DNA of 64,000 nucleotides. Source: CAVSRC01 sp963750065 (GTDB taxonomy: Bacteria > Pseudomonadota > Alphaproteobacteria > Rhizobiales > Kaistiaceae). The notes beneath the pieces are model-generated. The model was not told the DNA's origin, did not search any database, and saw only the letters and a program-made list of their open reading frames with translations. Position 1 is the stretch's first letter. The number at the start of each line of letters is the position of its first letter. Shown in pieces: positions 17,690 to 26,360 of this stretch. The translations under genes and the position numbers were made by a program. Location of the stretch: contig CAVVPK010000012.1 of the NCBI GenBank assembly GCA_963750065.1, positions 1 through 64,000 on the forward strand. Direction: 5' to 3'.

Positions 17690-18641
17690 GGGTACACCAG
17701 CGCACCAGCGCCTCTTCGCGACCGTGGGTGACCCACACCTCCGCTGGATCGAGTTCGGCGATCGTCGCGGTTAGTTCGTCCCAGTCGGCATGATCCGATA
17801 ATATCAGCGGCAGCTCGACCCCGGCCTGTTTGGCGCGCTGGCGGATGCCCATCCAGCCGGAGGCGACGCAGGCGACCGGATCGGGAAAGCGCCGCGCCCA
17901 GCGTTCGGCGATCTCGCTTGGCGGGCAGATGACGATCGCCCCGGCAAAGTCGCCCTTCTTTCCGCTCGCCACCGTCGCCGGCTCGAGCGGCCCCAGCGCC
18001 ACGCCGAAGTCTTCGTAGAGCCGGCAGAGCGTCTCCATGGCGCCGTGCAGGTAGATCGGGCGCTCGTAGCCTTGATCGCGCAGCATGCGGATCACGCGCT
18101 GCGCCTTGCCGAGCGAATAGGCGCCGACCAGGTGCGCCCGTTCGGGAAACTGCTTCACCGAAGCGATGAGCTTGGCGATCTCGCCTTCCGGCTCGGGATG
18201 GCGGAACACCGGCAGCGCGAAGGTCGCCTCGCTGATGAACACGTCGCAGGCGACCGGCTCGAAGGGGGCGCAGGTCGGGTCGGCCCGCCGCTTGTAGTCA
18301 CCGGAGGCGACGATCCTTAAGGCCTTGCTTTCCACCGCGATCTGCGCCGAGCCCAGCACATGCCCCGCCGGATGGAAGGAGACGGTGACCCCGCCGAGCG
18401 TCAGCCTTTCGCCATAGGCGACCGCCTGGGTCGCGCCGGCGAAGCCCGCGCCGTAGCGCGCCGCCATGATCACCAGTGTCTCGGGCGTCGCCAGCACCTG
18501 GGCGTGGCCGGGGCGAGCATGGTCGGCATGGCCGTGGGTGATCAAGGCCCGCTCAACCGGCCGGGTGGGGTCGATGTGGAAATCGCCGTGCGGGCACCAC
18601 AGGCCGGCAGGCGAGGGGGTGAGCAGCTCTTCCGGACGCAT
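17631..18641 (-). CDS. Ligase-associated DNA exonuclease, metallo-beta-lactamase fold
   Basis: This 336-residue protein is a member of the MBL/beta-CASP nuclease group that accompanies the bacterial ATP-dependent ligase (TIGR04122). The MBL signature ALITHGHADHARPGH supplies the metal His/Asp residues. Further ligands are FHPAGHVLGSAQ, VASGDY and the C-terminal LILSDHADW and VWVTHGRE. The N-terminus WCPHGDFHIDPTRPVERA is typical. It would process DNA ends for the ligase and helicase encoded about 5 kb to either side. The start at 18641 (MRPEELLTPSPAG) fits the family. Confidence 0.9.
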   Translation of the reverse strand: MRPEELLTPSPAGLWCPHGDFHIDPTRPVERALITHGHADHARPGHAQVLATPETLVIMAARYGAGFAGATQAVAYGERLTLGGVTVSFHPAGHVLGSAQIAVESKALRIVASGDYKRRADPTCAPFEPVACDVFISEATFALPVFRHPEPEGEIAKLIASVKQFPERAHLVGAYSLGKAQRVIRMLRDQGYERPIYLHGAMETLCRLYEDFGVALGPLEPATVASGKKGDFAGAIVICPPSEIAERWARRFPDPVACVASGWMGIRQRAKQAGVELPLILSDHADWDELTATIAELDPAEVWVTHGREEALVRWCTLRGTPARPLHMVGYEEEAE

Positions 18642-18756
18642 GGCGTGAGGATAGCCGCCCGCTCGTCTGGCGTCAGTGGATTGTGGGTGGCGTGGCATTG
18701 AAGGTTTCGGCAGCGAGCGTAATGTCGGGCTCATCCGCAGGAGGGGAGGCTTGTTC

Positions 18757-19005
18757 ATGACATCCTTGATCATCTTCATCATCGTTGGCGTCGTCGCCGG
18801 CTGGATTGCCGGGCAGGTCGTGCGCGGCGGCGGTTACGGCCTGATTGGCGACCTGGTCGTCGGCGTCGTCGGCGCGTTGATCGCCGGATGGCTGTTTCCG
18901 GCGGTCGGCGTTAGCCTCGGCGGTGGCATAATCGGTGCGATCATCTCGTCGGCCATCGGTGCCATCATCCTGCTGTTCATCATCCGCTTGATTAAGCGCG
19001 CCTGA
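18757..19005 (+). CDS. GlsB/YeaQ/YmgE-family membrane protein
   Basis: An 82-residue protein made almost entirely of three Gly-rich transmembrane helices (VGVVAGWIAGQVVRGGGYG, DLVVGVVGALIAGWLF, GGGIIGAIISSAIGAIILL). This is the transglycosylase-associated or general-stress membrane family. The molecular function is not established. GAGGGGAGG immediately upstream is a strong ribosome site and fixes the start. Confidence 0.88.
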   Translation: MTSLIIFIIVGVVAGWIAGQVVRGGGYGLIGDLVVGVVGALIAGWLFPAVGVSLGGGIIGAIISSAIGAIILLFIIRLIKRA

Positions 19006-19190
19006 CGCTCCCTCCGGGGCGCGGGCGATCGATGCTGCAACGTCCACTGGTGGGTCCCACAGATTGACCCACCCGAGAGCCCGATTCTGTCAGCAGGATC
19101 GCCCGCTTTCGTCCACGCGAATTCGCTTGCCTTTCCCGCGCCGCCCGCTATCACCGCGCGTCCCTCCGTCTTCGGCGCGTGCGAGACTGC

Positions 19191-20171
19191 GTGTCGTCCC
19201 CTCATTCGACTTCTTCCGGCGATCTCATCGCAGACCGGCGCTACAACCATGCGGTGGCGCTTGCCGCCGACGGCGATCTTGCGGCTGCCTCGGAGGTTCT
19301 TGAACAAGCGCTCGACCTTGCGCCGGGCTGGGCCGAAGGCTGGCTGACACTCGGCGAATGGCGCCAGCGCCGGGGCGACGGGCAGGCTGCCATCGCCGCC
19401 TATAGCCGCGTCGCGTCGCTGGACCCGTCCGGCCGCCTCGGTGCCGATCTGCATCTGGCGGCGCTTGCCACCCTGCCGGTGCCCGAGGCCATGCCGGCCG
19501 ATTATGTCCGCACGCTTTTCGACGATTACGCCCCGCGCTTCGACCGCGCCCTGGTCGAGCGCTTGCGGTATGACGCGCCGGACCGTCTGGCATCCACGCT
19601 TGCCGCCCTCGGTGAGCGTCGCTTCGCCCATGCCCTCGATCTTGGCTGCGGCACCGGCCTCGTGGGTGCCGCCATCCGCAGCCGCGTCGACCGGCTGACG
19701 GGCTTCGATCTTTCCGAAGGCATGCTGAAGCGTGCCGCCGCCCGCGGCGTCTATGATCGCCTCGCTGCCGGCGATGTCGCCGCCCTCATGGCGGCCGAGC
19801 CGGAAAACGGCTTCGATCTCGTTCTGGCCGCCGACCTGCTGCCCTATATCGGTGCGCTTGCGCCGCTCTTCGGCGCCGTCGCGCGCGTGCTGTCGCCGGG
19901 CGGCGCCTTTGCCGTCTCCGCCGAGCGTCACGACGGCGACGGCTACATTCTGGGCGAGGCGCTGCGCTACCGCCACGCGCCGGCATTCGTTGCCGCGGCG
20001 GCCGAGTCCGTCGGCCTGACTGTGCTTGGTGTCGAGGCGGTCTCGCTGCGTCGCGAGCGCGGCGTGCCCGTCCCCGGCCTGATCGGGCTCATGGTGCGCC
20101 CGGCCGACATCGTGCCGCTCACCCCCCGGCCCGTCGACCCCGGCCCCGGCCGACTTCCCCGCGCCGCCTGA
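19191..20171 (+). CDS. TPR-containing SAM-dependent methyltransferase
   Basis: A protein of about 326 residues. The N-terminal 80 residues form a TPR-like pair (YNHAVALAADGDLAAASEVL, WAEGWLTLGEWRQRRGDGQA). A class I methyltransferase domain follows with the SAM-binding motif HALDLGCGTGLVGAAI near residue 145, the acidic LTGFDLSEGML, and FDLVLAADLLPYIG. The linker (PADYVRTLFDDYAPRFDRALVERL) is typical of this TPR-methyltransferase family. The substrate is unknown. GTG starts exist at 19179 and 19191; I chose the second because it has a closer purine-rich site. Confidence 0.82.
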   Translation: MSSPHSTSSGDLIADRRYNHAVALAADGDLAAASEVLEQALDLAPGWAEGWLTLGEWRQRRGDGQAAIAAYSRVASLDPSGRLGADLHLAALATLPVPEAMPADYVRTLFDDYAPRFDRALVERLRYDAPDRLASTLAALGERRFAHALDLGCGTGLVGAAIRSRVDRLTGFDLSEGMLKRAAARGVYDRLAAGDVAALMAAEPENGFDLVLAADLLPYIGALAPLFGAVARVLSPGGAFAVSAERHDGDGYILGEALRYRHAPAFVAAAAESVGLTVLGVEAVSLRRERGVPVPGLIGLMVRPADIVPLTPRPVDPGPGRLPRAA

Positions 20172-20280
20172 TCAGACCCGCCGTCGCCGCGGCAAGGCCA
20201 GCGTCCCCAGGCCGGCGAAGATCAGCGCCATGCCGGCCAGCCTCAGCGGCCCGAAGCGTTCGCCCAGGATCAGCGCCGCC
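20160..20280. repeat. 121-bp direct repeat, left copy
   Basis: Identical to 21866-21986 except for three bases. It contains the last four codons of the methyltransferase gene and the last 36 codons of the EamA gene whose full copy is at 21878-22741. The two copies flank the MFS gene and an AraC fragment. Confidence 0.85.
20172..20280 (-). pseudogene. 3' fragment of an EamA-family transporter gene
   Basis: On the minus strand this encodes the last 36 residues of an EamA transporter (AALILGERFGPLRLAGMALI ... LPRRRRV), matching the intact gene at 21878-22741 almost exactly. The sequence breaks off at 20280. It is the remnant left by the duplication that brought in the MFS gene. Confidence 0.75.
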
Positions 20281-20376
20281 ACTTCCCCGCCGCTGTGTCC
20301 GGGGGAACGAGTCCGCTGCGGGTTTCTCGCGCCTCCCCATTTCGCCCGCGCCTCGAACGGTGTTTACTTACCTGAG

Positions 20377-21690
20377 ATGGATCAACGCCATTCCCGCAAC
20401 CGCGCGGGTCGGACTTGCGCACAGGTCTTCGTTCCTATGCCTCGCCTTTATCTCCTGATTATTCTCACCGCGTTATCGGCGTTCAATTTTCTCGACCAGC
20501 AGCTGATGAGCATCCTGCTCGTGCCGGTGCGCCATGAATTCGATCTCACCGACATTGAGCTCGGACTACTCTCGGGCATCGCCTTCGCGGCGCTGTACAC
20601 CCTGCTGAGCATTCCGGCGGGCATTTGGGCGGTCAACCATAGCCGCCGCAATCTGATCGCGCTGGCTGCGATCGTCTGGGGCCTGATGACGGCCGCCTGC
20701 GGCTTTGCCCAGTCATTCGTCCAATTGGTCTTCCTTCGCATCGGCGTCGGCGTCGGAGAAGCCGGCGGTCTGCCGCCGTCGCAGGCATGGCTTTCCGACC
20801 ACTACAGATCCGGCAGGCGCGCGACGGCGCTGGCCGCCCTGGCCGCGGGCGGCAATCTGGGTGCGTTCCTCGCCTTCCTGGTCGGCGGCTATGTCGGGCA
20901 TCGTTACGGCTGGCGCGTGGCCTTCCTGGTGGCCGGTCTGCCGCCGCTCATGCTGGCGCTGCTCTTGCGGTTCACGGTCAACGAGGCGCCGGTCGTCGCC
21001 GCCACGCCCGCACCGAACCGCGGATCGCTCGCTCTGGTCAGCACGACGCTGCGCGCCATGTGGGTCGACCCGGCTTTGCGCCAGGTGCTGATAGCCGCAA
21101 TCCTCGCCATGACGGTCGGCTTCGGAGCGATCGCCTGGATCCCGTCCTTCCTCGTGCGCTCGCATCACCTCAACATCGCCCAGGCCGGCGCCTCCCTTGC
21201 CGTCCTCATCGGCTTGGGCGGCGCCGCCGGCAGCTGGTTCGGCGGTCACATCAGCGACCGTTTGCGCCTCACCGATGTGCGCTGGTCGCTGTGGTTCGTC
21301 GCGCTCGTCTTCGTCGTCGCGCGGCCTTTCGCGATGGCGTTCTATTGGGTCGACAACACCGCCCTTGCGCTTGCGCTGTTCGCCCTGCCGGCCGCGGTCG
21401 GCGCCATCCATATCGGCCCATCGGTGGCGGTGCTGCACGAGCGTATCGACCCGTCGCTGCGCCCGCTGGCCTCGGCGCTGTTCATGATGATTCTCACGCT
21501 CGTCGGACTGGGGATCGGTCCGCTCGCGGTCGGCGGTTTGAGCGATCTTGTCTTCGCGCGTTTCGGTGAAGATTCGCTGCGCTACGCGCTGTTTGTCTGG
21601 CAGCTGCTCGGACTTTGGGCCGCCGTCCACTTCTACTTCGCGGGCAGGAACCTCCGCTCCGATGCCGCCGCGGCAGGCATGGCGGCCTGA
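20377..21690 (+). CDS. Major facilitator superfamily transporter
   Basis: About 437 residues with twelve predicted transmembrane helices. The N-terminal ALSAFNFLDQQLMSILLVPV and IGVGVGEAGGLPPSQAWLSDHY resemble the spinster-like/anion-symporter MFS group. The signature loop between helices 2 and 3 is divergent. The substrate cannot be told. ATG codons at 20377 and 20437 are both in frame; the second removes 20 polar residues before MPRLYLLII. The gene lies wholly between two 121-bp direct repeats and its 3' end overlaps a truncated AraC gene, so it is a local acquisition. Confidence 0.82.
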   Translation: MDQRHSRNRAGRTCAQVFVPMPRLYLLIILTALSAFNFLDQQLMSILLVPVRHEFDLTDIELGLLSGIAFAALYTLLSIPAGIWAVNHSRRNLIALAAIVWGLMTAACGFAQSFVQLVFLRIGVGVGEAGGLPPSQAWLSDHYRSGRRATALAALAAGGNLGAFLAFLVGGYVGHRYGWRVAFLVAGLPPLMLALLLRFTVNEAPVVAATPAPNRGSLALVSTTLRAMWVDPALRQVLIAAILAMTVGFGAIAWIPSFLVRSHHLNIAQAGASLAVLIGLGGAAGSWFGGHISDRLRLTDVRWSLWFVALVFVVARPFAMAFYWVDNTALALALFALPAAVGAIHIGPSVAVLHERIDPSLRPLASALFMMILTLVGLGIGPLAVGGLSDLVFARFGEDSLRYALFVWQLLGLWAAVHFYFAGRNLRSDAAAAGMAA

Positions 21691-21848
21691 GCGCGGAATT
21701 TATCGCGGTACGGCGTCGGCGATACGCCGAGCCGGCGCACGAAGAGCCGCTGCAGGGAGGTTGCCGATCCAAAACCGCAGCGCTTGGCAAGCGTCGCGAC
21801 GCGGAGGTCGTCGCTCAGTTGCGACGTGTAGGTCCGGAAATGGCGCAT
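21633..21848 (-). pseudogene. C-terminal fragment of an AraC-family regulator
   Basis: About 70 residues carry the second half of an AraC helix-turn-helix domain: RVATLAKRCGFGSATSLQRL then FVRRLGVSPTPYRDKFR. The effector domain and the first part are missing; the frame ends 18 bases before the right copy of the 121-bp repeat. It overlaps the 3' end of the MFS gene on the other strand. Its position suggests it came with the MFS gene and was cut at the junction. Confidence 0.65.
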
Positions 21849-21865
21849 TCCGGAAGCGCCTCTGC

Positions 21866-21986
21866 CGCGCCGCCTGATCAGACCCGCCGTCGCCACGGCA
21901 AGGCCAGCGCCCCCAGGCCGGCGAAGATCAGCACCATGCCGGCCAGCCTCAGCGGCCCGAAGCGTTCGCCCAGGATCAGCGCCGCC
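21866..21986. repeat. 121-bp direct repeat, right copy
   Basis: The second copy of 20160-20280, with three mismatches. It is continuous with the intact EamA gene. Its first 12 bases repeat the end of the methyltransferase gene (CGCGCCGCCTGA), out of context here. Confidence 0.85.
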
Positions 21987-22741
21987 GACAGCGTGCCGGA
22001 GATCGGCACCAGCAGGGAGAAGGGGGCGACGACCGTTGCCGGATAGAGCTTCAGAAGGTGGCCCCAGGCGGCATAGGCGAAGATGGTCGAGATCACGACG
22101 ATATAGGCGAGCGAACCGACCGCGAGCCAGGTCGCGCTCGCCAGGCCGGTGGCGATCCGGTCCGGCCCCTCGATGACCAGCGACAGGGCGAACAGCGGCA
22201 CGATCGGCACCAGGCTCAGCCATGAGATCAGCGCCAGCATGTCGACCGGCCCCAGCCGGCGCAGCATCACATTGGCGCTTGCCCAGCAGGCGGCGGCGCC
22301 GACGAGCAGCAGAAAGCCGGCCGGCGTCACCCCGTTGGTGCCCACCGTGGCCGCAATCAGCATCAGCCCGCCAAAGGCCACCGCCGCGCCGGCGATCTGC
22401 CTCCCGTTTGGCCGTTCGCCCAGAAACGCTGCGGCAAGGCCAATGGTGATGAAGGCCTGCACCTGCAGGCCGATGGAGGCGAGCCCCGCCGGCATGCCGA
22501 CCGCCATGGCCGGAAACAGCAGGCCGAACTGGCCGGCGAACAGCATGCCGCCGATGGCGGCAAGCGTGCCCCACGAAACCGGCGGCTTGGGCAGGACCAG
22601 GATGGGCAGGGCGGCCAGCGCGAAGCGCAGGGCGGCGAGCAGAAGCGGCGGAAAATCGGTCAGCGCCAGCTCGATGAAGACGAAATTCAGCCCCCAGACG
22701 AAGGCGATGGCAGCGGCCAGCGCGACGTGGCGCGGCTTCAA
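21878..22741 (-). CDS. EamA/DMT-family transporter
   Basis: A 287-residue inner-membrane protein with ten helices and two EamA repeats (AFVWGLNFVFIELALTDFPP begins repeat one; CWASANVMLRRLG begins repeat two). LYPATVVAPFSLLVPISGTL is typical of the amino-acid-metabolite exporter EamA/YdeD branch, so export of a cysteine-like metabolite is possible but unproven. Translation appears to start at a TTG (LKPRHVALAAA). The 3' end is duplicated at 20172-20280. Confidence 0.85.
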   Translation of the reverse strand: MKPRHVALAAAIAFVWGLNFVFIELALTDFPPLLLAALRFALAALPILVLPKPPVSWGTLAAIGGMLFAGQFGLLFPAMAVGMPAGLASIGLQVQAFITIGLAAAFLGERPNGRQIAGAAVAFGGLMLIAATVGTNGVTPAGFLLLVGAAACWASANVMLRRLGPVDMLALISWLSLVPIVPLFALSLVIEGPDRIATGLASATWLAVGSLAYIVVISTIFAYAAWGHLLKLYPATVVAPFSLLVPISGTLSAALILGERFGPLRLAGMVLIFAGLGALALPWRRRV

Positions 22742-22807
22742 GCAGCAAACGGGCCGGCGAATCGCTCCGTCGGCCGCACCTCAGGACAAAAATAAAGGCG
22801 CTGTCTG

Positions 22808-22981
22808 CTAGCGCCTGTCGGTTGCCAAATGCTGCTCATAGGTTCTGGCCCGTTCGTCGCGGCGGTTGACCAGCTCCTCATAAGCCTTCTTGGCTTCTTC
22901 CGAGAGCGTGACCCGGCGCACCGGAGCAGTCTTTTTGGTTCGGTTTGACGGTTTCTTGTACGTATTGCTGTCGGTGTTCAT
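22808..22981 (-). CDS. 57-residue charged protein, unknown function
   Basis: A very basic N-terminal half (KKPSNRTKKTAPVRR) precedes an acidic, helical half (LSEEAKKAYEELVNRRDERARTYEQH). No known domain. AGGGA lies six bases before the ATG, and the reading frame fills the gap between EamA and the Lhr-like helicase. The layout resembles small nucleoid- or ribosome-interacting proteins, but that is only an impression. It is divergent from the helicase gene, so the two may share a control region. Confidence 0.55.
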   Translation of the reverse strand: MNTDSNTYKKPSNRTKKTAPVRRVTLSEEAKKAYEELVNRRDERARTYEQHLATDRR

Positions 22982-23083
22982 CGGGTTCCCTGCGGCTGAC
23001 TGGGCAGATGTATAGGGGAATGCGCAGAGAAGCGCGACTGTCCATGATGGACGGAATGCCGCGCCGGGGTTACCTGTGACCGG

Positions 23084-25618
23084 GTGACCGCGCTGGCCGA
23101 GATCGCCGACCCTGCCGGGCTCCTGCCCGCGCCCTTCGCCGCCTGGTTCGCCGCGCGCGGCTGGACCCCGCGGCCGCACCAGATGGCGCTGCTTGCCAGG
23201 GCCAAAGCCGGCCGCTCGACGCTGCTGATTGCCCCCACCGGCGCCGGCAAGACGCTCGCCGGCTTCCTGCCGTCGCTCGTGGCCTTGCACGAGCGCCCGC
23301 CGTCGAACGCACCCGCCGGCCGCGGCATTCACACCCTCTACGTCTCGCCGCTGAAGGCGCTGGCCGTCGATATCGCCCGCAACCTGGAGCTGCCGGTTGC
23401 CGAAATCGGGCTCGCCGTGCGGCTGGAGACCCGCACCGGCGACACCTCGCTGCACAAGCGCCGGCGCCAGAAGCTTGTCCCCCCCGATATCCTGCTCACC
23501 ACGCCCGAGCAGGTGGCCCTCCTCCTCTCGGCGCCCGATGCCGACCGCTTCTTCGCCGATCTCGACACCGTCATCCTCGATGAGCTGCATGCGCTGGTCA
23601 CCAACAAGCGTGGCGATCTGCTTTCCCTCGGCCTTGCCCGCCTGCGGTCGCTTGCGCCAGGCCTCAAGACCATCGGCCTCTCGGCCACCGTCGCCGATCC
23701 CGACGATCTGCGCGGTTATCTGGTCGGGCAGGGAAGTGACGTGCCGACCCTCGCCGATCTCGTCACCGTCGAGGGCGGCGCCCGGCCGGAGATCGCCATC
23801 CTGCAGTCGGACGAGCGCCTGCCCTGGTCCGGTCACTCGGCTCGTTACGCGCTCGCCGACATGGTTGCCGCCATCGGCGCCCACAAGATGACGCTGCTTT
23901 TCGTCAACACCCGCAGCCAGGCCGAGCTCGTCTTTCAGGAGCTGTGGCGCATCAACACCGAGGGCCTGGCCATCGCCCTCCACCACGGTTCGCTCGATGC
24001 CACCCAGCGCCGCAAGGTGGAAGCGGCGATGGCGGCGGGAAAACTCCGCGCCGTGGTCTGCACCTCGACGCTGGATCTCGGCATCGACTGGGGCGATGTC
24101 GATCTGGTCGTCCATATCGGTGCGCCGAAAGGGGCGAGCCGCCTGGCGCAGCGCATCGGCCGCGCCAACCACCGCATGGACGAGCCCTCCCATGCCCTGC
24201 TGGTGCCGGCCAACCGTTTCGAGGTGATGGAGTGCCGCGCGGCGCTCGATGCCAATTATCTCGGCGCCCAGGATACGCCCGCGATCCGCCCCGGCGCGCT
24301 TGACGTTCTCGCCCAGCATGTCCTCGGCATGGCCTGCTCGGCGCCCTTTTCCGCCGACGCGCTCTTCGCCGAGGCGACCTCCGCCTATCCCTATCGCGCT
24401 CTTGATCGCTTGACCTTCGACCGCGTCGTCGCGTTCGTCGCCACCGGCGGCTATGCGCTCAAGACCTATGAGCGCTTCGCCAAGATAAGACTTGGCACGG
24501 ACGGCCTCTGGCGTGTCACCCATCCGCGCATCGCCCAGCAATATCGCCTGAATGTCGGCACCATCGTCGAGACGGCGCTCCTCAATGTCCGCGTCTCGCG
24601 CAATCGCGGCGCCGGCTTCGCCGGCCGCGGCGGCCGCGTACTGGGCAAGATCGAGGAGTATTTCATCGAGACGCTGTCGCCCGGCGATACCTTTCTTTTC
24701 GCCGGCCTCATCCTGCGCTTCGAAGGCATTCACGAGAACGAGGTGGTGGCCACCCGTACCGCCGACGATGCTCCGAAAATTCCCATCTATTCCGGCGGCA
24801 AGTTTCCACTCTCGACCTATCTGGCGGCCGGCGTCCGTGCCATCCTCGCCGACCCGGAGAAATGGAAAGCGCTGCCGACCCAAGTCGCCGACTGGCTGCG
24901 CATCCAGGAGACCAAGTCCGTTCTGCCGCGCACCGACCAGCTCCTCGTCGAGACCTTTCCGCGTCGGCACCGTTTCTACATGGTCGCCTATCCCTTCGAG
25001 GGGCGGCTCGCCCATCAGACGCTCGGCATGCTGCTCACTCGCCGCCTCGAGCGGGCGAAGTTGAGGCCGACCGGCTTCGTCGCCACCGATTATTCGATCG
25101 CGGTGTGGGGGCTCGGCGATCTCGGCCGCGCCTTCGCGCATGGCGAGCCCAGCCTCGCAGAACTCTTTGACGAGGACATGCTCGGCGACGATCTCGAAGC
25201 CTGGATGGCCGAGAGCTATCTGCTCAAGCGCCTGTTCCGCAATTGCGCCCTCATCTCCGGGCTGATCGAGAAGCGCCACCCCGGTAAGGAGAAGACCGGC
25301 CGCCAGGTCACCATTTCCACCGACCTCGTCTACGACGTGCTCCTCAAGCACGAGCCCGATCACGTGCTCATGCAGGCCGCCTGGGCCGATGCCGCCACCG
25401 GCCTGCTCGACATCGCTCGCCTCGGCGATATGCTCAAGCGAATCAAGGGCCGCATCGTCCATCAGCGCCTCGACCGCATTTCGCCGCTCGCCGTTCCGGT
25501 GATGCTTGAGATCGGCAGGGAGGCGGTGGCCGGCGGCGAAGCCGACGAGCACGTTCTGCGCGAGGCGGCCGAGGATCTGGTCAGGGATGCGATGGGTGAT
25601 GTCGGCATTGGGCAATAG
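23084..25618 (+). CDS. Ligase-associated DEXH-box helicase (Lhr-like)
   Basis: An 844-residue superfamily 2 helicase of the Lhr-Core type that accompanies the bacterial ATP-dependent ligase (TIGR04121). Motif I is LLIAPTGAGKTLAGFLPS (near 50), motif II VILDELHALVTNKRGD (near 165), motif III LSATVADPDD. RecA2 has VVCTSTLDLGIDWGDVDLV and AQRIGRANHRMDEPS. The Lhr winged-helix and C-terminal domains follow (FAKIRLGTDGLWRVTHP, MVAYPFEGRLAHQTLGMLL). The start is a GTG at 23084. PdeM follows 70 bases downstream on the same strand, consistent with one transcription unit. Confidence 0.92.
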   Translation: MTALAEIADPAGLLPAPFAAWFAARGWTPRPHQMALLARAKAGRSTLLIAPTGAGKTLAGFLPSLVALHERPPSNAPAGRGIHTLYVSPLKALAVDIARNLELPVAEIGLAVRLETRTGDTSLHKRRRQKLVPPDILLTTPEQVALLLSAPDADRFFADLDTVILDELHALVTNKRGDLLSLGLARLRSLAPGLKTIGLSATVADPDDLRGYLVGQGSDVPTLADLVTVEGGARPEIAILQSDERLPWSGHSARYALADMVAAIGAHKMTLLFVNTRSQAELVFQELWRINTEGLAIALHHGSLDATQRRKVEAAMAAGKLRAVVCTSTLDLGIDWGDVDLVVHIGAPKGASRLAQRIGRANHRMDEPSHALLVPANRFEVMECRAALDANYLGAQDTPAIRPGALDVLAQHVLGMACSAPFSADALFAEATSAYPYRALDRLTFDRVVAFVATGGYALKTYERFAKIRLGTDGLWRVTHPRIAQQYRLNVGTIVETALLNVRVSRNRGAGFAGRGGRVLGKIEEYFIETLSPGDTFLFAGLILRFEGIHENEVVATRTADDAPKIPIYSGGKFPLSTYLAAGVRAILADPEKWKALPTQVADWLRIQETKSVLPRTDQLLVETFPRRHRFYMVAYPFEGRLAHQTLGMLLTRRLERAKLRPTGFVATDYSIAVWGLGDLGRAFAHGEPSLAELFDEDMLGDDLEAWMAESYLLKRLFRNCALISGLIEKRHPGKEKTGRQVTISTDLVYDVLLKHEPDHVLMQAAWADAATGLLDIARLGDMLKRIKGRIVHQRLDRISPLAVPVMLEIGREAVAGGEADEHVLREAAEDLVRDAMGDVGIGQ

Positions 25619-25675
25619 GCAGTCGGCAATCGGAGGCGGGCAGGCGACTGCCGACTGCCCACTGCCGACTGCGGC
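25611..25675. repeat. Short-unit repeat of GCAGTCGGCA type
   Basis: Between the helicase and pdeM, units such as GGCAGTCGGCAATCGG and GCGACTGCCGACTGCC recur in both orientations, giving a potential stem-loop between the coupled genes. Confidence 0.55.
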
Positions 25676-25688
25676 TCTTGTCGGCGTC

Positions 25689-26348
25689 ATGGGCGTCGTG
25701 CTCGAAGCCTTTCTCGAAGGCGCCCTTTGGTGGGCGGACGAGCGCCTGCTTTGCGTCGCCGACCTGCATCTGGAAAAGGGCTCCTCCTTCGCCCGCCGCG
25801 GCCAGCTGCTGCCGCCTTACGACACCGGCGAGACGTTGGCGCGCCTGGCCACGTTGATCGACCGCCTGCGGCCGAAGACGGTGGTGGCGCTCGGCGACAG
25901 CTTCCATGACGACGACGGCGCCCATCGTCTCTCGGCCGCCGATCGCGCATCGCTCGGCCGCCTTCAGTCCGGCCGCGACTGGATCTGGATCGCCGGCAAT
26001 CACGATCCGCATTTGCCCGAGGGGCTGGCTGGCGGGCGCCTCGACGAACTCTCCGTCGGCCCGCTTACCTTCCGCCACGAACCTGCCGAAGGCCTGGCCG
26101 ACGGCGAGATCGCCGGCCATCTCCATCCCGCCGCCCGCGTCATCGGCCGCGGCCGGTCGGTGCGCCGCCGCTGCTTCGCTGGCGACGGCTATCGGCTGAT
26201 CCTGCCGGCCTTCGGCGCCTATGCCGGCGGGCTGGATGTGCGCGATCCGGCCTTTGCCGGCCTCTTCCGGCGGAAAAGCTTCCGCGCCTTCGTGCTCGGC
26301 GACGCCGGCGTCTATCCCGTCGGCCCAAGGGCGCTGAGGGCGGGCTGA
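25689..26348 (+). CDS. pdeM: Ligase-associated DNA damage response endonuclease PdeM
   Basis: A 219-residue calcineurin-like metallophosphoesterase, the fourth member of the ligase-associated repair set (TIGR04123). Metal ligands are visible in order: LLCVADLHLEKG (DxH), VVALGDSFHDDDG (GD), WIWIAGNHDPHLP (GNHD) and IAGHLHPAARV (GHLHP). It lies directly after the Lhr-like helicase. By family it would be a Mn-dependent phosphodiesterase or endonuclease acting on DNA in repair. Start at 25689; further in-frame starts exist but would lose conserved residues. Confidence 0.9.
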   Translation: MGVVLEAFLEGALWWADERLLCVADLHLEKGSSFARRGQLLPPYDTGETLARLATLIDRLRPKTVVALGDSFHDDDGAHRLSAADRASLGRLQSGRDWIWIAGNHDPHLPEGLAGGRLDELSVGPLTFRHEPAEGLADGEIAGHLHPAARVIGRGRSVRRRCFAGDGYRLILPAFGAYAGGLDVRDPAFAGLFRRKSFRAFVLGDAGVYPVGPRALRAG

Positions 26349-26360
26349 GCCCGACCGCCC

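Noticed and set aside
25611..25675. CRISPR-like array from repeated GCAGTCGGCA units
   Set aside because: Units are short, irregular, occur in both orientations and have no spacers; no cas genes in the window.
22808..25690. A 960-codon minus-strand frame opposite the Lhr-like helicase
   Set aside because: Only its last 57 codons (22808-22981) look like a gene; the rest is the shadow of the helicase.
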